Source: Cedecea neteri
GTDB taxonomy: Bacteria > Pseudomonadota > Gammaproteobacteria > Enterobacterales > Enterobacteriaceae
NCBI RefSeq assembly: GCF_000757825.1
Contig: NZ_CP009451.1
Coordinates: 2,852,001-2,916,000 of the forward strand
DNA length: 64,000 nucleotides
Direction of reading: 5' to 3'
Under the pieces are notes generated by a model. The model was not told the DNA's origin. It worked only from the letters and a program-made list of their open reading frames with translations, and searched no databases. Numbering within the stretch: the first letter of the stretch is position 1; each line of letters begins with the position of its first letter. Position numbers and translations under genes: made by a program. This document shows positions 53,467-62,698 of this stretch, piece after piece.

Positions 53467-54711
53467 ATGTCTGAAAACTCCACCTTCTCTCCCGCCATCG
53501 CGCGCGGGGAGCGAACGGCTGTCCCCGGTAAATCCCTGAGCTTCGTTGAAGGCGTGTCGATGATCGTCGGCACCAACATCGGCGCGGGCGTGCTTTCCAT
53601 CGCCTATGCGTCGAGCAAAGCTGGCTTCTGGCCGCTGCTGTTCTGGCTGGTGCTCGTGGGCAGCCTGACCACCGTGACGATGCTTTACGTCGCCGAATCC
53701 ACCTTGCGTACTCGCCAGCATTTGCAGCTCAGCGGACTGTCGCTGCGCTACGTCGGTCGCTTTGGCGCGCTGATGATGTTCCTCTCGGTTTGCGTGAACA
53801 GCGTGGGCGCATTGACCGCCTATATGACCGGCAGCGGCAAACTATTGCACTCCTTATTTGGTATTTCTCCGGCGCTGGGCAGCGTGCTGTTTTTCATTCC
53901 TGCCGCAGGCGTGCTGTATATGGGCCTGAAGGCCATCGGGCGCGGGGAAAAGTTTATCAGTATCGGCATGGTGGTGATGATCGCGGTGTTGGTTATCGCC
54001 ACCTTGCTAAAAGAAACGACCAGCGTGGGCTACCTGCTGGAAGGCAACTGGCTGTACATGGTGCCGGTATTCAACGTGGTGGTGTTCTGCTTCTCGGCGC
54101 AGTACATCGTGCCGGAGATGGCGCGAGGGTTTGCCGATAAACCTGAGAAGTTGCCGAAGGCGATTATCGTTGGCATGGTTGTAACCTTCGCGCTACTGGC
54201 CCTGGTGCCAATGTCGGTCATCATGCTTAACGGCCTGGACGATATCTCTGAGGTGGCGACCATTTCATGGGGGAAAGCGCTGGGAGAGTGGGCGTTCTTC
54301 TCGGCGAACCTGTTCGCGCTCTGCGCCATGCTGACCTCGTACTGGGGGCTGGGCGGCAGCTTCCTGACCAATATCTTTGACCGCTTCCGCCTGGGCAGCG
54401 ACGAACTCTCCCTGAAGCGTTTCCTGGTGCTGCTGGTGGTGGCGATTCCACCTTTCGTACTGGCCTACAGCGGGCTGGTGTCGTTCGTGAATGCGCTCTA
54501 TTTTGCCGGCGTGTTCAGCGGCGTGATTTTATCGATTATGCCGATTCTGATGATTAAAGGCGCTCGTCGCAGCGGTGATGTCTCGCCGGGCTGGACCTGT
54601 CCGCCGTTTATGACCCACCCGCTGATTCAGATTTTCATTGTGTTGCTTTACCTCTGCAGTGCCGTTTATGCGGTTGCTTCCGCTCTGGGATACCTGCCTG
54701 CGGGCTGGTGA
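53467..54711 (+). CDS. Aromatic amino acid permease-family (HAAAP) transporter
   Basis: A 414-residue inner-membrane protein with about eleven membrane segments. The opening I-V-G-T-N-I-G-A-G-V-L-S-I is the family signature of Mtr, TnaB and TyrP. The family normally carries tryptophan or tyrosine with protons, but here the gene follows a GABA transaminase gene and faces a GabR-like regulator, so GABA or a related amino acid is a reasonable alternative. The gap of 132 bases to the transaminase gene could hold its own promoter. It ends at a strong terminator. Confidence 0.87.
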   Translation: MSENSTFSPAIARGERTAVPGKSLSFVEGVSMIVGTNIGAGVLSIAYASSKAGFWPLLFWLVLVGSLTTVTMLYVAESTLRTRQHLQLSGLSLRYVGRFGALMMFLSVCVNSVGALTAYMTGSGKLLHSLFGISPALGSVLFFIPAAGVLYMGLKAIGRGEKFISIGMVVMIAVLVIATLLKETTSVGYLLEGNWLYMVPVFNVVVFCFSAQYIVPEMARGFADKPEKLPKAIIVGMVVTFALLALVPMSVIMLNGLDDISEVATISWGKALGEWAFFSANLFALCAMLTSYWGLGGSFLTNIFDRFRLGSDELSLKRFLVLLVVAIPPFVLAYSGLVSFVNALYFAGVFSGVILSIMPILMIKGARRSGDVSPGWTCPPFMTHPLIQIFIVLLYLCSAVYAVASALGYLPAGW

Positions 54712-54728
54712 TTTTGATGCTTGCTCCC

Positions 54729-54762
54729 CCGCGCCTGGAAGCATTCCGGCGCGGTTATTTTT
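54729..54762 (+). terminator. Rho-independent terminator after the permease gene
   Basis: CCGCGCC (54729-54735) pairs with GGCGCGG (54748-54754), extended by GGAA/TTCC inside, and is followed by TTATTTTTTTG. Confidence 0.88.
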
Positions 54763-54914
54763 TTGTCACATTCCCGTTATCTAACCTTCAAATATGTCTT
54801 TCCAAATTATCGCAAATGGCGCTATGTTTAGCATAGTGTGCTGCCGTAGCGCCGGCTGTCGCCCTTAAGTTAGCTGTCATATGCTTTTCTTATACCTACA
54901 AACAGAATAATGCG

Positions 54915-54953
54915 CTAACAAACAACAACACAACAAATTCAATAACCATAACA
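54915..54953 (+). promoter_or_regulatory. CA-rich leader of livJ, likely GcvB small RNA target
   Basis: The leader just before livJ is a run of ACAACA-type repeats (54915-54953). In E. coli and Salmonella, livJ and livK are known targets of the small RNA GcvB, whose G/U-rich R1 region pairs with such CA-rich sequences and also uses them as enhancers of translation. The site is 15-55 bases before the start codon. The rest of the 257-base gap should contain the Lrp-controlled promoter, which was not fixed. Confidence 0.6.
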
Positions 54954-54968
54954 ATGGGGACTCTCAGG

Positions 54969-56072
54969 ATGAAAATGACGGGTAAAGCCTTACTGGCAGG
55001 ATGCATTGCACTGGCAATGAGCCACGCGGCGATGGCAAAAGATATTAAGGTCGCGGTAGTAGGGGCAATGTCTGGGCCGGTTGCGCAATACGGCGACCAG
55101 GAATTCACCGGTGCCGAGCAGGCGGTGGCCGACATTAACGCTAAAGGCGGGATCAAAGGCGACAAACTGGTTATCACGAAATATGACGATGCCTGTGACC
55201 CGAAACAAGCGGTAGCGGTTGCCAACAAAGTGGTGAACGACGGTATCAAATACGTTATCGGTCACCTGTGCTCTTCTTCTACTCAGCCAGCGTCTGATAT
55301 CTACGAAGACGAAGGCATTCTGATGATCACCCCGGCGGCAACCGCACCTGAGCTGACCGCGCGTGGCTATAAGCTGACCCTGCGCACCACCGGCCTGGAC
55401 TCAGATCAGGGCCCAACCGCGGCGAAATACATTCTGGAACACGTGAAGCCTAAGCGCATTGCCGTTATCCACGATAAGCAACAGTACGGCGAAGGCCTGG
55501 CGCGTTCCGTGCAGGACGGCCTGAAAAAAGGCGGTGCTAACGTGGTCTTCTTTGACGGTATCACCGCCGGTGAGAAAGATTTCTCCACGCTGGTTGCGCG
55601 CCTGAAGAAAGAAAACATCGACTTCGTTTACTACGGTGGTTACCACCCGGAAATGGGGCAGATCCTGCGTCAGTCCCGCGCCGCTGGCCTGAAAACCCAA
55701 TTCATGGGGCCGGAAGGCGTGGCGAACGTTTCTCTGTCTAACATCGCCGGGGATTCTGCGGAAGGCCTGCTGGTGACCAAGCCTAAGAACTACGACCAGG
55801 TTCCTGCCAACAAACCAATTGTGGACGCCATCAAAGCGAAGAAACAGGATCCAAGCGGCGCATTCGTCTGGACTACCTACGCGGCGCTGCAGTCCCTGGC
55901 CGCTGGCCTGAACCAGAGCGAAGATCCGGCTGCAATCTCTAAGTACCTGAAAGGGGCGACCGTGGATACCGTGATGGGGCCGCTGTCCTGGGATCAGAAG
56001 GGCGACCTGAAAGGCTTTGAGTTCGGCGTGTTTACCTGGCATGCCAACGGCACGGCCACCGACGCAAAATAA
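54969..56072 (+). CDS. livJ: Leucine/isoleucine/valine-binding periplasmic protein LivJ
   Basis: The start at 54969 ([11 protein letters not shown]) corresponds to the E. coli start and gives 367 residues, the E. coli length. The signal peptide ends at A-M-A|K-D-I-K. The mature part is a type I periplasmic binding protein ([16 protein letters not shown]) with the paired cysteines in D-D-A-C-D-P and G-H-L-C-S-S-S. It binds all three branched-chain amino acids and delivers them to LivHMGF. It is monocistronic, as in E. coli, and ends with a terminator. Confidence 0.97.
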   Translation: MKMTGKALLAGCIALAMSHAAMAKDIKVAVVGAMSGPVAQYGDQEFTGAEQAVADINAKGGIKGDKLVITKYDDACDPKQAVAVANKVVNDGIKYVIGHLCSSSTQPASDIYEDEGILMITPAATAPELTARGYKLTLRTTGLDSDQGPTAAKYILEHVKPKRIAVIHDKQQYGEGLARSVQDGLKKGGANVVFFDGITAGEKDFSTLVARLKKENIDFVYYGGYHPEMGQILRQSRAAGLKTQFMGPEGVANVSLSNIAGDSAEGLLVTKPKNYDQVPANKPIVDAIKAKKQDPSGAFVWTTYAALQSLAAGLNQSEDPAAISKYLKGATVDTVMGPLSWDQKGDLKGFEFGVFTWHANGTATDAK

Positions 56073-56077
56073 ACCGC

Positions 56078-56104
56078 AAACGGCAACCAAATGGTTGCCG
56101 TTTT
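56078..56104 (+). terminator. Rho-independent terminator of livJ
   Basis: AAACGGCAACC and GGTTGCCGTTTT form an 11-bp stem with a 4-base loop, directly after the livJ stop. The livF terminator at 62514 has almost the same stem. Confidence 0.85.
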
Positions 56105-56207
56105 AGTGTTTACGCAAAGGTTTCTCGCAGAGGTTTCTGGAGCGATATTTTTTAACCCGTGGTTTTTCCGTTCACCCGTATATCCGTTTTCCATATAAGT
56201 TCCCAGC

Positions 56208-56696
56208 ACGGTGAACGTGTCCGGGGGATAACGCCATCCCCCGAACAGCCCCGGCGCCCGGCGAGCTCATCGCCGCTAAAGCGGTAAACCCACCGGCTAT
56301 CACCCAAACAGTCGGGGTCGTTCGCGATTCGTTCCCGACGATCGCTCTCTTTCGCTGTTCCCGACAGCTCAACCCCGCCTGAGTTGGGTCATCACCGGGG
56401 GCGATGAGAGCCGGGGACAAGGGCGTGGCTGTAGGTCTTGCAGCAACAATGATTTTCAGAATGGCTGTGGGTTAAAAGCGAGGCTCGGTTCCGGCTTAAA
56501 TCGCCTCCGTTTTCTCTCCGACTGGCCAGGGTCCGGGCGTCGGGAACGGCCGGAGGCTGAGAGCGTCGGGAACGCATCTCAGCCGACCCAGGACTGGGAG
56601 ATAAAACGGAGGTCTGCCGCTTTAGCGGTCGATTTATTTGGCCGGGAGTCCGGGGGCTCGGGGGAATGACGGTGATTCTCCCGAGACGTTCACCGT
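56208..56696. repeat. Nested-palindrome GC-rich element between livJ and panM
   Basis: The 691-base gap 56073-56763 has no gene but is dense in inverted repeats. An outer pair ACGGTGAACGT (56208-56218) and ACGTTCACCGT (56686-56696) is exact. An inner pair at 56504-56519 and 56597-56612 matches at 15 of 16 positions. Shorter pairs lie between. Several GTCGGGAACG copies recur (56538 and 56568, with variants in the 179-bp module). The element contains the 179-bp module also found inverted near livF. It looks like a mobile or structured intergenic repeat, not a gene: the short frames across it carry no recognisable domain. Confidence 0.6.
56253..56431 (+). repeat. 179-bp dispersed repeat, copy 1
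   Basis: These 179 bases match the reverse complement of 62699-62877 at 176 positions. The three differences are near 56277, 56415 and 56422. Similarity stops sharply at both ends. Short parts such as GTTCCCGAC occur twice inside. No coding function is evident. The two copies bracket panM and livKHMGF. Confidence 0.85.
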
Positions 56697-56763
56697 TGCG
56701 GTGGCTGCATATAAAACAGGACTGGAAGTGAACGGAATCTTAGGCGTACCTTCATAGGGCAGT

Positions 56764-57144
56764 TTACTTCTCCCAGCCGCCGCTCAGCTCCCGGAACCCC
56801 GAAGCCTGCATAAACGCCGTCATCACGTCATGGTCTTCAACGCCGACACCTGCCAGCCACCAGTGCGTAATCACTGGGTTATCCCGCATCACCTCTTCCA
56901 GCAGATACTGACCCACGCCCCGGCGGCGGGTAATTTCACGTACTCGCAGCGAATCCAGCGCACCTTGTTTACCGGTCAACGTCACTCTCACCGCGCCCAA
57001 CAGGCGATCGTTAAATTTTGCCGCGTAGATCCTTTCATTGTCGCTAAGCGTCAGCGAATCGCTGGAATATTCCGGCCAGATCTTACCGAGGTCAATTTTA
57101 TCCTGAGCGCTAAACTCAAACAGACGAATGATAGTGAGTTTCAT
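56764..57144 (-). CDS. panM: PanD maturation and regulation factor PanM (PanZ), GNAT fold
   Basis: The start is taken at 57144 (M-K-L-T-I-I-R-L), giving 126 residues as in E. coli PanZ/PanM (127); the frame extends 5 codons upstream. It has a GNAT acetyltransferase fold with the coenzyme A loop in R-R-R-G-V-G-Q-Y-L-L-E-E. It triggers self-cleavage of pro-PanD to active aspartate decarboxylase and, with coenzyme A bound, inhibits it, which controls pantothenate synthesis. It lies between livJ and livK on the opposite strand, as in E. coli. Confidence 0.93.
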   Translation of the reverse strand: MKLTIIRLFEFSAQDKIDLGKIWPEYSSDSLTLSDNERIYAAKFNDRLLGAVRVTLTGKQGALDSLRVREITRRRGVGQYLLEEVMRDNPVITHWWLAGVGVEDHDVMTAFMQASGFRELSGGWEK

Positions 57145-57298
57145 AAGTGAGCTAACCAAAAAGCGGGGAAACCACGAGTGTAACCAATTTATTTGCCTCA
57201 GACGCTTTATCTTTTTTATCCCGCTCAGCAGTTGATTACTTTTTGTCGTAAAGCTAAGCCAGCCTTAAACGCGGCAGATTGAATCATGACCAGGATAA

Positions 57299-57368
57299 AG
57301 CACTAAAATCCAGTGAATTGTTCGGCTCTTTGTACCGCTATTTTATGCTGATTTCAGTGCTTTTTTTT
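57299..57368 (+). terminator. Possible attenuator-like hairpin in the livK leader
   Basis: The gap 57145-57542 (398 bases) holds the livK control region. AGCACTAAAATC (57299-57310) can pair with GATTTCAGTGCT (57350-57361) at 11 of 12 positions, followed immediately by eight T. The 39-base loop is long, so stability is uncertain. It lies 175 bases before the livK start. The downstream part is AT-rich, as expected of an Lrp-regulated promoter. Confidence 0.4.
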
Positions 57369-57542
57369 GTTTAACTATGGCGAAATACAGAATATTATCT
57401 CTACTTAATCGCCTGAAAAATAGAGAGTTTAGCCTGATAAATTGTGAAATTTACCGCTAACTCCTTCAAGGCACTGATAAAAATGAACATTGATTATAAA
57501 AAGTACTGCGTGCTTTTTAACCAGGTTATGGGGATGGAACGA

Positions 57543-58652
57543 ATGAAGATGAACGCGAAGACATTACTTGCCGGGCTGGTGGCGTTGGCTGTGTCTCACG
57601 CGGCAACCGCTGGAGATATTAAAGTGGCTGTTGTCGGGGCAATGTCAGGCCCGGTAGCGCAGTGGGGCGACATGGAATTTAACGGTGCTCGCCAGGCTAT
57701 CAAAGACATCAATGCCAGGGGCGGGATCAAAGGCGACAAGCTGGTCGGCGTTGAATATGACGACGCGTGCGATCCTAAACAAGCCGTAGCGGTTGCCAAC
57801 AAGATCGTTAACGACGGCGTGAAGTACGTTATCGGTCACCTTTGCTCTTCTTCCACCCAGCCAGCTTCCGACATCTATGAAGATGAAGGCATCCTGATGA
57901 TAACTCCGGGTGCGACCAACCCTGAGCTGACCCAGCGCGGCTACGGCATGATCATGCGTACCGCTGGCCTCGACTCCTCCCAGGCCCCGACGGCGTCCAA
58001 ATTTATTCTGGAGCACGTTAAGCCGCAGCGCATCGCTATCATCCACGACAAACAGCAGTACGGCGAAGGCCTGGCGCGTGCCGTGCAGGACGGCCTGAAA
58101 AAAGGCGGGGCGAACATCGTGTTCTTCGACGGGATCACCGCCGGGGACAAAGACTTCTCCACCCTGGTCGCGCGTCTGCAGAAAGAAAATATCGACTTCG
58201 TGTATTACGGCGGTTACTACCCGGAAATGGGGCAGATCCTGCGTCAGGCACGCGCCGTAGGCCTGAAAACCCAGTTTATGGGGCCGGAAGGCGTGGGTAA
58301 CGCTTCTCTGTCCAACATCGCCGGACCTGCTGGCGAAGGAATGCTGGTCACCATGCCTAAGCGCTACGACCAGGATCCTGCCAACAAAGCTATCGTTGAT
58401 GAACTGAAAGCGGCGAAGAAAGACCCGAGCGGCCCGTACGTGTGGATCACCTACGCGGCAGTTCAGTCTCTGGCCACCGCCATGGACCGCAGCGGCAGCA
58501 AAGATCCTGCTGCGCTGGTGAAAGATTTAAAAGCACACGGTGCGAACACCGTGATTGGGCCGCTGAACTGGGATGAGAAAGGCGATCTGAAAGGATTTGA
58601 ATTTGGTGTCTTCCAGTGGCACGCCGATGGTTCGTCCTCTGTGGCGAAGTAA
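57543..58652 (+). CDS. livK: Leucine-specific periplasmic binding protein LivK
   Basis: The start is placed at 57543 ([11 protein letters not shown]), giving 369 residues, the E. coli length; the 33 upstream codons lack conservation. The signal peptide ends at A-T-A|G-D-I-K. It is a close paralogue of LivJ, keeping the cysteine pair and the ligand-binding loops ([12 protein letters not shown]). It binds leucine and feeds the LivHMGF transporter. It is the first gene of livKHMGF and is separated from livH by an ERIC element. Confidence 0.97.
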   Translation: MKMNAKTLLAGLVALAVSHAATAGDIKVAVVGAMSGPVAQWGDMEFNGARQAIKDINARGGIKGDKLVGVEYDDACDPKQAVAVANKIVNDGVKYVIGHLCSSSTQPASDIYEDEGILMITPGATNPELTQRGYGMIMRTAGLDSSQAPTASKFILEHVKPQRIAIIHDKQQYGEGLARAVQDGLKKGGANIVFFDGITAGDKDFSTLVARLQKENIDFVYYGGYYPEMGQILRQARAVGLKTQFMGPEGVGNASLSNIAGPAGEGMLVTMPKRYDQDPANKAIVDELKAAKKDPSGPYVWITYAAVQSLATAMDRSGSKDPAALVKDLKAHGANTVIGPLNWDEKGDLKGFEFGVFQWHADGSSSVAK

Positions 58653-58661
58653 GGCGACCAC

Positions 58662-58785
58662 TCGTCATACTTCGAGCCGCAGGTGCGTTGGCTGCGCATG
58701 CCCACCTCAGTCACATACTTTATGTATGCTCCTGAGGATGAGCAAGCTTGCCGCCTTCCTGCGACTCGAATTATTTAGAGTGGAT
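58662..58785. repeat. ERIC element between livK and livH
   Basis: About 124 bases form an imperfect palindrome centred on CCTCAGTCACATACTTTATG and the matching GTATGCTCCTGAGG, with the ends TACTTCGAGCCGCAGG and CTGCGACTCGAATTATTT. These are the centre and ends of the enterobacterial repetitive intergenic consensus. It lies inside the livKHMGF transcript, where it may stabilise the livK message or lower livH expression. Confidence 0.85.
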
Positions 58786-58823
58786 TCAATATCCCGTCCA
58801 TACGGGTTTGGAAAGGTTAAGTT

Positions 58824-59750
58824 ATGTCCGAGCAGTTTCTCTACTTCCTGCAGCAGATGTTTAACGGCGTCACGCTGGGCAGTACCTATGCGCTGATCGC
58901 CATCGGCTATACGATGGTGTACGGCATTATTGGCATGATCAACTTCGCCCACGGCGAAGTGTATATGATCGGTAGCTACGTCTCTTTCATGATCATCGCC
59001 GCGCTAATGATGCTCGGAATTGATGTGGGCTGGATGCTGGTAGGCGCAGGCTTTATTGGCGCGATTATCATCGCCAGCGCCTATGGCTGGAGCATTGAGC
59101 GCGTGGCCTACAGGCCGGTGCGTAATTCCAAGCGCCTGATTGCGCTGATTTCCGCCATCGGGATGTCCATCTTCCTGCAAAACTACGTCAGCCTGACGGA
59201 AGGTTCGCGCGACGTCGCGCTGCCAAGCCTGTTTAACGGACAGTGGATTGTGGGGGCGAGCGATAACTTCACCGCCACCATCACCACCATGCAGCTGGTT
59301 ATCTGGGTAGTGACTTTCCTCGCCATGCTGGCGCTGACGCTGTTTATCCGCTATTCCCGCATGGGCCGCGCCTGCCGTGCCTGTGCAGAAGACCTGAAAA
59401 TGGCCAGCCTGCTCGGGATTAACACCGACCGCGTTATCTCGCTCACCTTCGTGATTGGGGCGGCGATGGCGGCGGTGGCCGGCGTGCTGTTGGGTCAGTT
59501 CTACGGCGTAATCAACCCGTACATCGGCTTTATGGCGGGCATGAAAGCCTTTACCGCAGCGGTACTTGGCGGTATCGGCAGTATCCCTGGCGCGATGATT
59601 GGCGGCCTGATCCTCGGCGTGGCCGAAGCGCTGACCTCTGCCTATCTGAGCACGGAATATAAAGACGTCGTCTCCTTCGCGTTGCTGATTGTGGTGCTGC
59701 TGGTGATGCCTACCGGGATCCTGGGTCGTCCGGAGGTTGAGAAAGTATGA
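58824..59750 (+). CDS. livH: Branched-chain amino acid ABC permease LivH
   Basis: A 308-residue inner-membrane permease, the E. coli length, with about eight membrane segments. The opening [20 protein letters not shown] and the [10 protein letters not shown] segment are typical. The cytoplasmic contact loop for the ATPases is the region [13 protein letters not shown]. It pairs with LivM to form the channel. It overlaps livM by 4 bases (ATGA). Confidence 0.97.
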   Translation: MSEQFLYFLQQMFNGVTLGSTYALIAIGYTMVYGIIGMINFAHGEVYMIGSYVSFMIIAALMMLGIDVGWMLVGAGFIGAIIIASAYGWSIERVAYRPVRNSKRLIALISAIGMSIFLQNYVSLTEGSRDVALPSLFNGQWIVGASDNFTATITTMQLVIWVVTFLAMLALTLFIRYSRMGRACRACAEDLKMASLLGINTDRVISLTFVIGAAMAAVAGVLLGQFYGVINPYIGFMAGMKAFTAAVLGGIGSIPGAMIGGLILGVAEALTSAYLSTEYKDVVSFALLIVVLLVMPTGILGRPEVEKV

Positions 59751-61027
59751 AACCGATGCATGTTATCTTTTCGCTGCTCTCGGCAGCCATGTTCTTTGTT
59801 TTAGCATCGGTATTTATGGGCGTTCAGCTGAGCCTGGACGGCACCAAACTGGTGGTGAACAGCGCGCCTTCCGTGCGCTGGGAATGGGTATATATCGGCA
59901 CGGCTGTCGTGCTGGTGTTCCAGCTGCTGCGCCCGCTGTTCCAGAAAGGCATGAAGAAAGTGTCCGGGCCGAAGTTTGTGCTGCCGGCGCTGGACGGCTC
60001 CACGGTTAAGCAGAAGCTGTTCCTGGTAGCGTTGCTGGTGGCGGCTGTGGCCTGGCCATTCCTGGTTTCACGTGGCACCGTAGACATTGCTACGTTAACC
60101 ATGATTTACATCATCCTCGGCCTGGGGCTGAACGTGGTGGTCGGGCTGTCTGGGCTGCTGGTGCTGGGCTATGGCGGTTTTTATGCCATCGGTGCCTACA
60201 CCTTTGCGTTGCTGAACCACTATTACGGCCTGGGCTTCTGGACCTGCCTGCCGCTGGCGGGCCTGGTCGCTGCTGCTGCGGGTTTCCTGCTCGGCTTCCC
60301 GGTGCTGCGCCTGCGCGGTGACTATCTGGCGATCGTGACGCTGGGCTTCGGCGAAATCGTCCGTATCCTGCTGCTGAACAATACCGAGATTACCGGCGGC
60401 CCTAACGGCATCAGCCAGATCCCAAAACCCACCTTCTTCGGCCTGGAGTTTAGCCGTACCGCGCGCGAAGGCGGCTGGGATACTTTCAGCAACTTCTTTA
60501 ACGTGGCCTATGACCCGAGCGACAGGGTTATCTTCCTTTATCTGGTTGCGCTGCTGCTGGTGGTGCTGTCGCTGTTCGTGATTAACCGCCTGCTGCGTAT
60601 GCCGCTGGGCCGTGCCTGGGAAGCGCTGCGCGAAGATGAAATCGCCTGTCGCTCGCTGGGCCTGAACCCAACTCGTATTAAACTGACCGCATTCACTATT
60701 AGCGCCGCGTTCGCAGGTTTTGCCGGGACGCTGTTTGCCGCACGTCAGGGCTTTGTCAGCCCGGAATCCTTCACCTTCGCCGAGTCGGCGTTTGTGCTGG
60801 CGATTGTGGTGCTGGGCGGGATGGGCTCGCAGTTCGCGGTAATTCTGGCCGCTGTCTTGCTGGTTGTCTCTCGCGAGCTGATGCGTGACCTGAACGAGTA
60901 CAGCATGCTGGTGCTCGGCGGCCTGATGGTGCTGATGATGATTTGGCGTCCACAGGGCCTGCTGCCGATGACGCGCCCGCACGTGAAACTGAGGAAAGAG
61001 CAAGTAGTGAAAGGAGAGCAGGCATGA
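59747..61027 (+). CDS. livM: Branched-chain amino acid ABC permease LivM
   Basis: A 426-residue permease with about ten membrane segments. The N-terminal third (about 1-110) is an extension relative to LivH. The permease core has [21 protein letters not shown] and the coupling loop [15 protein letters not shown]. It overlaps livH at its start and livG at its end (both ATGA), so the permease genes are translationally coupled. Confidence 0.97.
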   Translation: MKPMHVIFSLLSAAMFFVLASVFMGVQLSLDGTKLVVNSAPSVRWEWVYIGTAVVLVFQLLRPLFQKGMKKVSGPKFVLPALDGSTVKQKLFLVALLVAAVAWPFLVSRGTVDIATLTMIYIILGLGLNVVVGLSGLLVLGYGGFYAIGAYTFALLNHYYGLGFWTCLPLAGLVAAAAGFLLGFPVLRLRGDYLAIVTLGFGEIVRILLLNNTEITGGPNGISQIPKPTFFGLEFSRTAREGGWDTFSNFFNVAYDPSDRVIFLYLVALLLVVLSLFVINRLLRMPLGRAWEALREDEIACRSLGLNPTRIKLTAFTISAAFAGFAGTLFAARQGFVSPESFTFAESAFVLAIVVLGGMGSQFAVILAAVLLVVSRELMRDLNEYSMLVLGGLMVLMMIWRPQGLLPMTRPHVKLRKEQVVKGEQA

Positions 61028-61791
61028 GTCAGCCATTGTTATCCGTAAGCGGTCTGATGATGCGTTTCGGCGGCCTGCTGGCCGTCAACAATGTCTCGCT
61101 CGAGCTGCATCCACAGGAAATTGTTTCGCTTATCGGCCCGAACGGGGCCGGTAAAACCACGGTATTTAACTGCCTGACCGGCTTTTATAAGCCAACCGGC
61201 GGCACCATTATGCTTCGTGACCAGCATCTGGAAGGCTTACCTGGCCAGCAGATTGCGCGCATGGGCGTGGTGCGTACCTTCCAGCACGTTCGCCTGTTCC
61301 GTGAAATGACGGTGATTGAGAACCTGCTGGTGGCCCAACATCAGCAGTTGAAAACCGGAGTGTTCTCCGGGCTGCTGAAGACGCCGGGTTTCCGTCGTGC
61401 CCAAAGCGAAGCGCTGGACAGAGCGGCAACCTGGCTCGAGCGTATCGGGCTGCTGGAGCACGCTAACCGCCAGGCGAGTAACCTCGCCTATGGCGACCAG
61501 CGCCGCCTTGAGATTGCTCGCTGCATGGTGACCCAGCCGGAGATTCTGATGCTGGACGAACCTGCCGCTGGCCTTAACCCGAAAGAAACCCATGAGCTGG
61601 ATGAGCTGATCATGGAGCTGCGTAATCACCACAACACCACGGTGTTGCTGATTGAGCATGACATGAAGCTGGTCATGGGGATTTCTGACCGTATCTACGT
61701 GGTGAATCAGGGAACGCCGTTAGCCAACGGCACGCCGGAGCAAATCCGCAACAACCCTGACGTCATTCGCGCCTATCTGGGTGAGGCTTAA
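61024..61791 (+). CDS. livG: Branched-chain amino acid ABC ATPase LivG
   Basis: The start at 61024 ([10 protein letters not shown]) overlaps the livM stop and gives 255 residues, as in E. coli; the upstream frame lies within livM. Walker A is G-P-N-G-A-G-K-T-T, the signature region is [12 protein letters not shown], Walker B is [10 protein letters not shown], and the switch histidine is in I-E-H-D-M. It forms the ATPase pair with LivF. Confidence 0.97.
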   Translation: MSQPLLSVSGLMMRFGGLLAVNNVSLELHPQEIVSLIGPNGAGKTTVFNCLTGFYKPTGGTIMLRDQHLEGLPGQQIARMGVVRTFQHVRLFREMTVIENLLVAQHQQLKTGVFSGLLKTPGFRRAQSEALDRAATWLERIGLLEHANRQASNLAYGDQRRLEIARCMVTQPEILMLDEPAAGLNPKETHELDELIMELRNHHNTTVLLIEHDMKLVMGISDRIYVVNQGTPLANGTPEQIRNNPDVIRAYLGEA

Positions 61792-61792
61792 G

Positions 61793-62506
61793 ATGGAAAA
61801 TGTAATGCTGTCGTTTGACAAGGTGAGCGCCCACTACGGAAAGATTCAGGCGCTGCACGAGGTCAGTCTGCATATTAAACAAGGCGAAATTGTTACGCTT
61901 ATCGGTGCCAACGGCGCGGGTAAAACCACGCTGCTCGGGACGCTTTGCGGTGACCCGCGCGCCACCAGCGGTCGGGTTGTGTTTGATGGCAAAGATATTA
62001 CAGACTGGCACACCGCGCGCATCATGCGTGAAGCCGTGGCGATTGTGCCGGAAGGGCGCCGCGTTTTCTCCCGCATGACGGTAGAAGAGAACCTGGCGAT
62101 GGGCGGCTTTTTTGCCGAGCGTGACCAGTTCCAGGACCGCATTAAGCGCGTCTACGATCTGTTCCCGCGCCTGCACGAGCGCCGTATTCAGCGGGCGGGC
62201 ACCATGTCAGGCGGCGAACAGCAGATGCTGGCGATTGGCCGGGCGCTGATGAGCCAGCCGCGTCTGTTGCTGTTAGATGAACCGTCGCTGGGGTTAGCGC
62301 CGATCATCATCCAGCAAATCTTCGACACCATCGAGCAGCTGCGCAGCGAAGGAATGACCATCTTCCTCGTGGAGCAGAACGCCAACCAGGCGCTGAAGCT
62401 GGCCGACCGGGGCTACGTGCTGGAAAACGGCCACGTGGTGCTGGAAGACACCGGCGATGCGCTGCTGGCGAACGAAGCCGTAAGAAGCGCTTATCTGGGC
62501 GGCTAA
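61793..62506 (+). CDS. livF: Branched-chain amino acid ABC ATPase LivF
   Basis: The start at 61793 (M-E-N-V-M-L-S-F-D) lies one base after the livG stop and gives 237 residues, the E. coli length. Walker A is G-A-N-G-A-G-K-T-T, the signature is M-S-G-G-E-Q-Q-M-L, Walker B is L-L-L-L-D-E-P-S-L-G, and F-L-V-E-Q-N replaces the switch histidine motif, as is normal for LivF. It is the last gene of livKHMGF and is followed by a terminator. Confidence 0.97.
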   Translation: MENVMLSFDKVSAHYGKIQALHEVSLHIKQGEIVTLIGANGAGKTTLLGTLCGDPRATSGRVVFDGKDITDWHTARIMREAVAIVPEGRRVFSRMTVEENLAMGGFFAERDQFQDRIKRVYDLFPRLHERRIQRAGTMSGGEQQMLAIGRALMSQPRLLLLDEPSLGLAPIIIQQIFDTIEQLRSEGMTIFLVEQNANQALKLADRGYVLENGHVVLEDTGDALLANEAVRSAYLGG

Positions 62507-62513
62507 TAAAAGC

Positions 62514-62543
62514 AAAACGGCAACCTCGGTTGCCGTTTTTTTT
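62514..62543 (+). terminator. Rho-independent terminator of livKHMGF
   Basis: AAAACGGCAACC pairs with GGTTGCCGTTTT around a 2-4 base loop, followed by a long T run. Strong, and 8 bases after the livF stop. Confidence 0.92.
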
Positions 62544-62624
62544 GTTTGCACCCTCTCCCTGTGGGAGAGGGGCGGGGTGAGGGCATCAGGCAACCCCGTT
62601 TTGTTTGCACCCTCTGCCTGTGGG
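62544..62624. repeat. Tandem-like direct repeat after the livF terminator
   Basis: GTTTGCACCCTCTCCCTGTG at 62544 (22 bases with the following GG) recurs at 62603-62624 with one difference (CTCC to CTGC). The first copy belongs to a palindrome CCCTCTCCCTGTGGGAGAGGG like those at 19196-19272. The 593-base gap 62507-63099 has no gene; besides these repeats it holds copy 2 of the 179-bp repeat and the ugpB control region. Confidence 0.65.
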
Positions 62625-62698
62625 CTGTTCCTTAGCTACAAATATGTTCTATGAAAGCTTGGCTAAGGTTCCGCTCACTTCAACTGCAGCTTTACATG

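Noticed and set aside
56172..56577. Short frames inside the palindromic element, one of them repeated at 62605-62916
   Set aside because: The shared peptide results from the duplicated DNA. There is no ribosome site, the frames differ in length, and codon use is unlike the neighbours.
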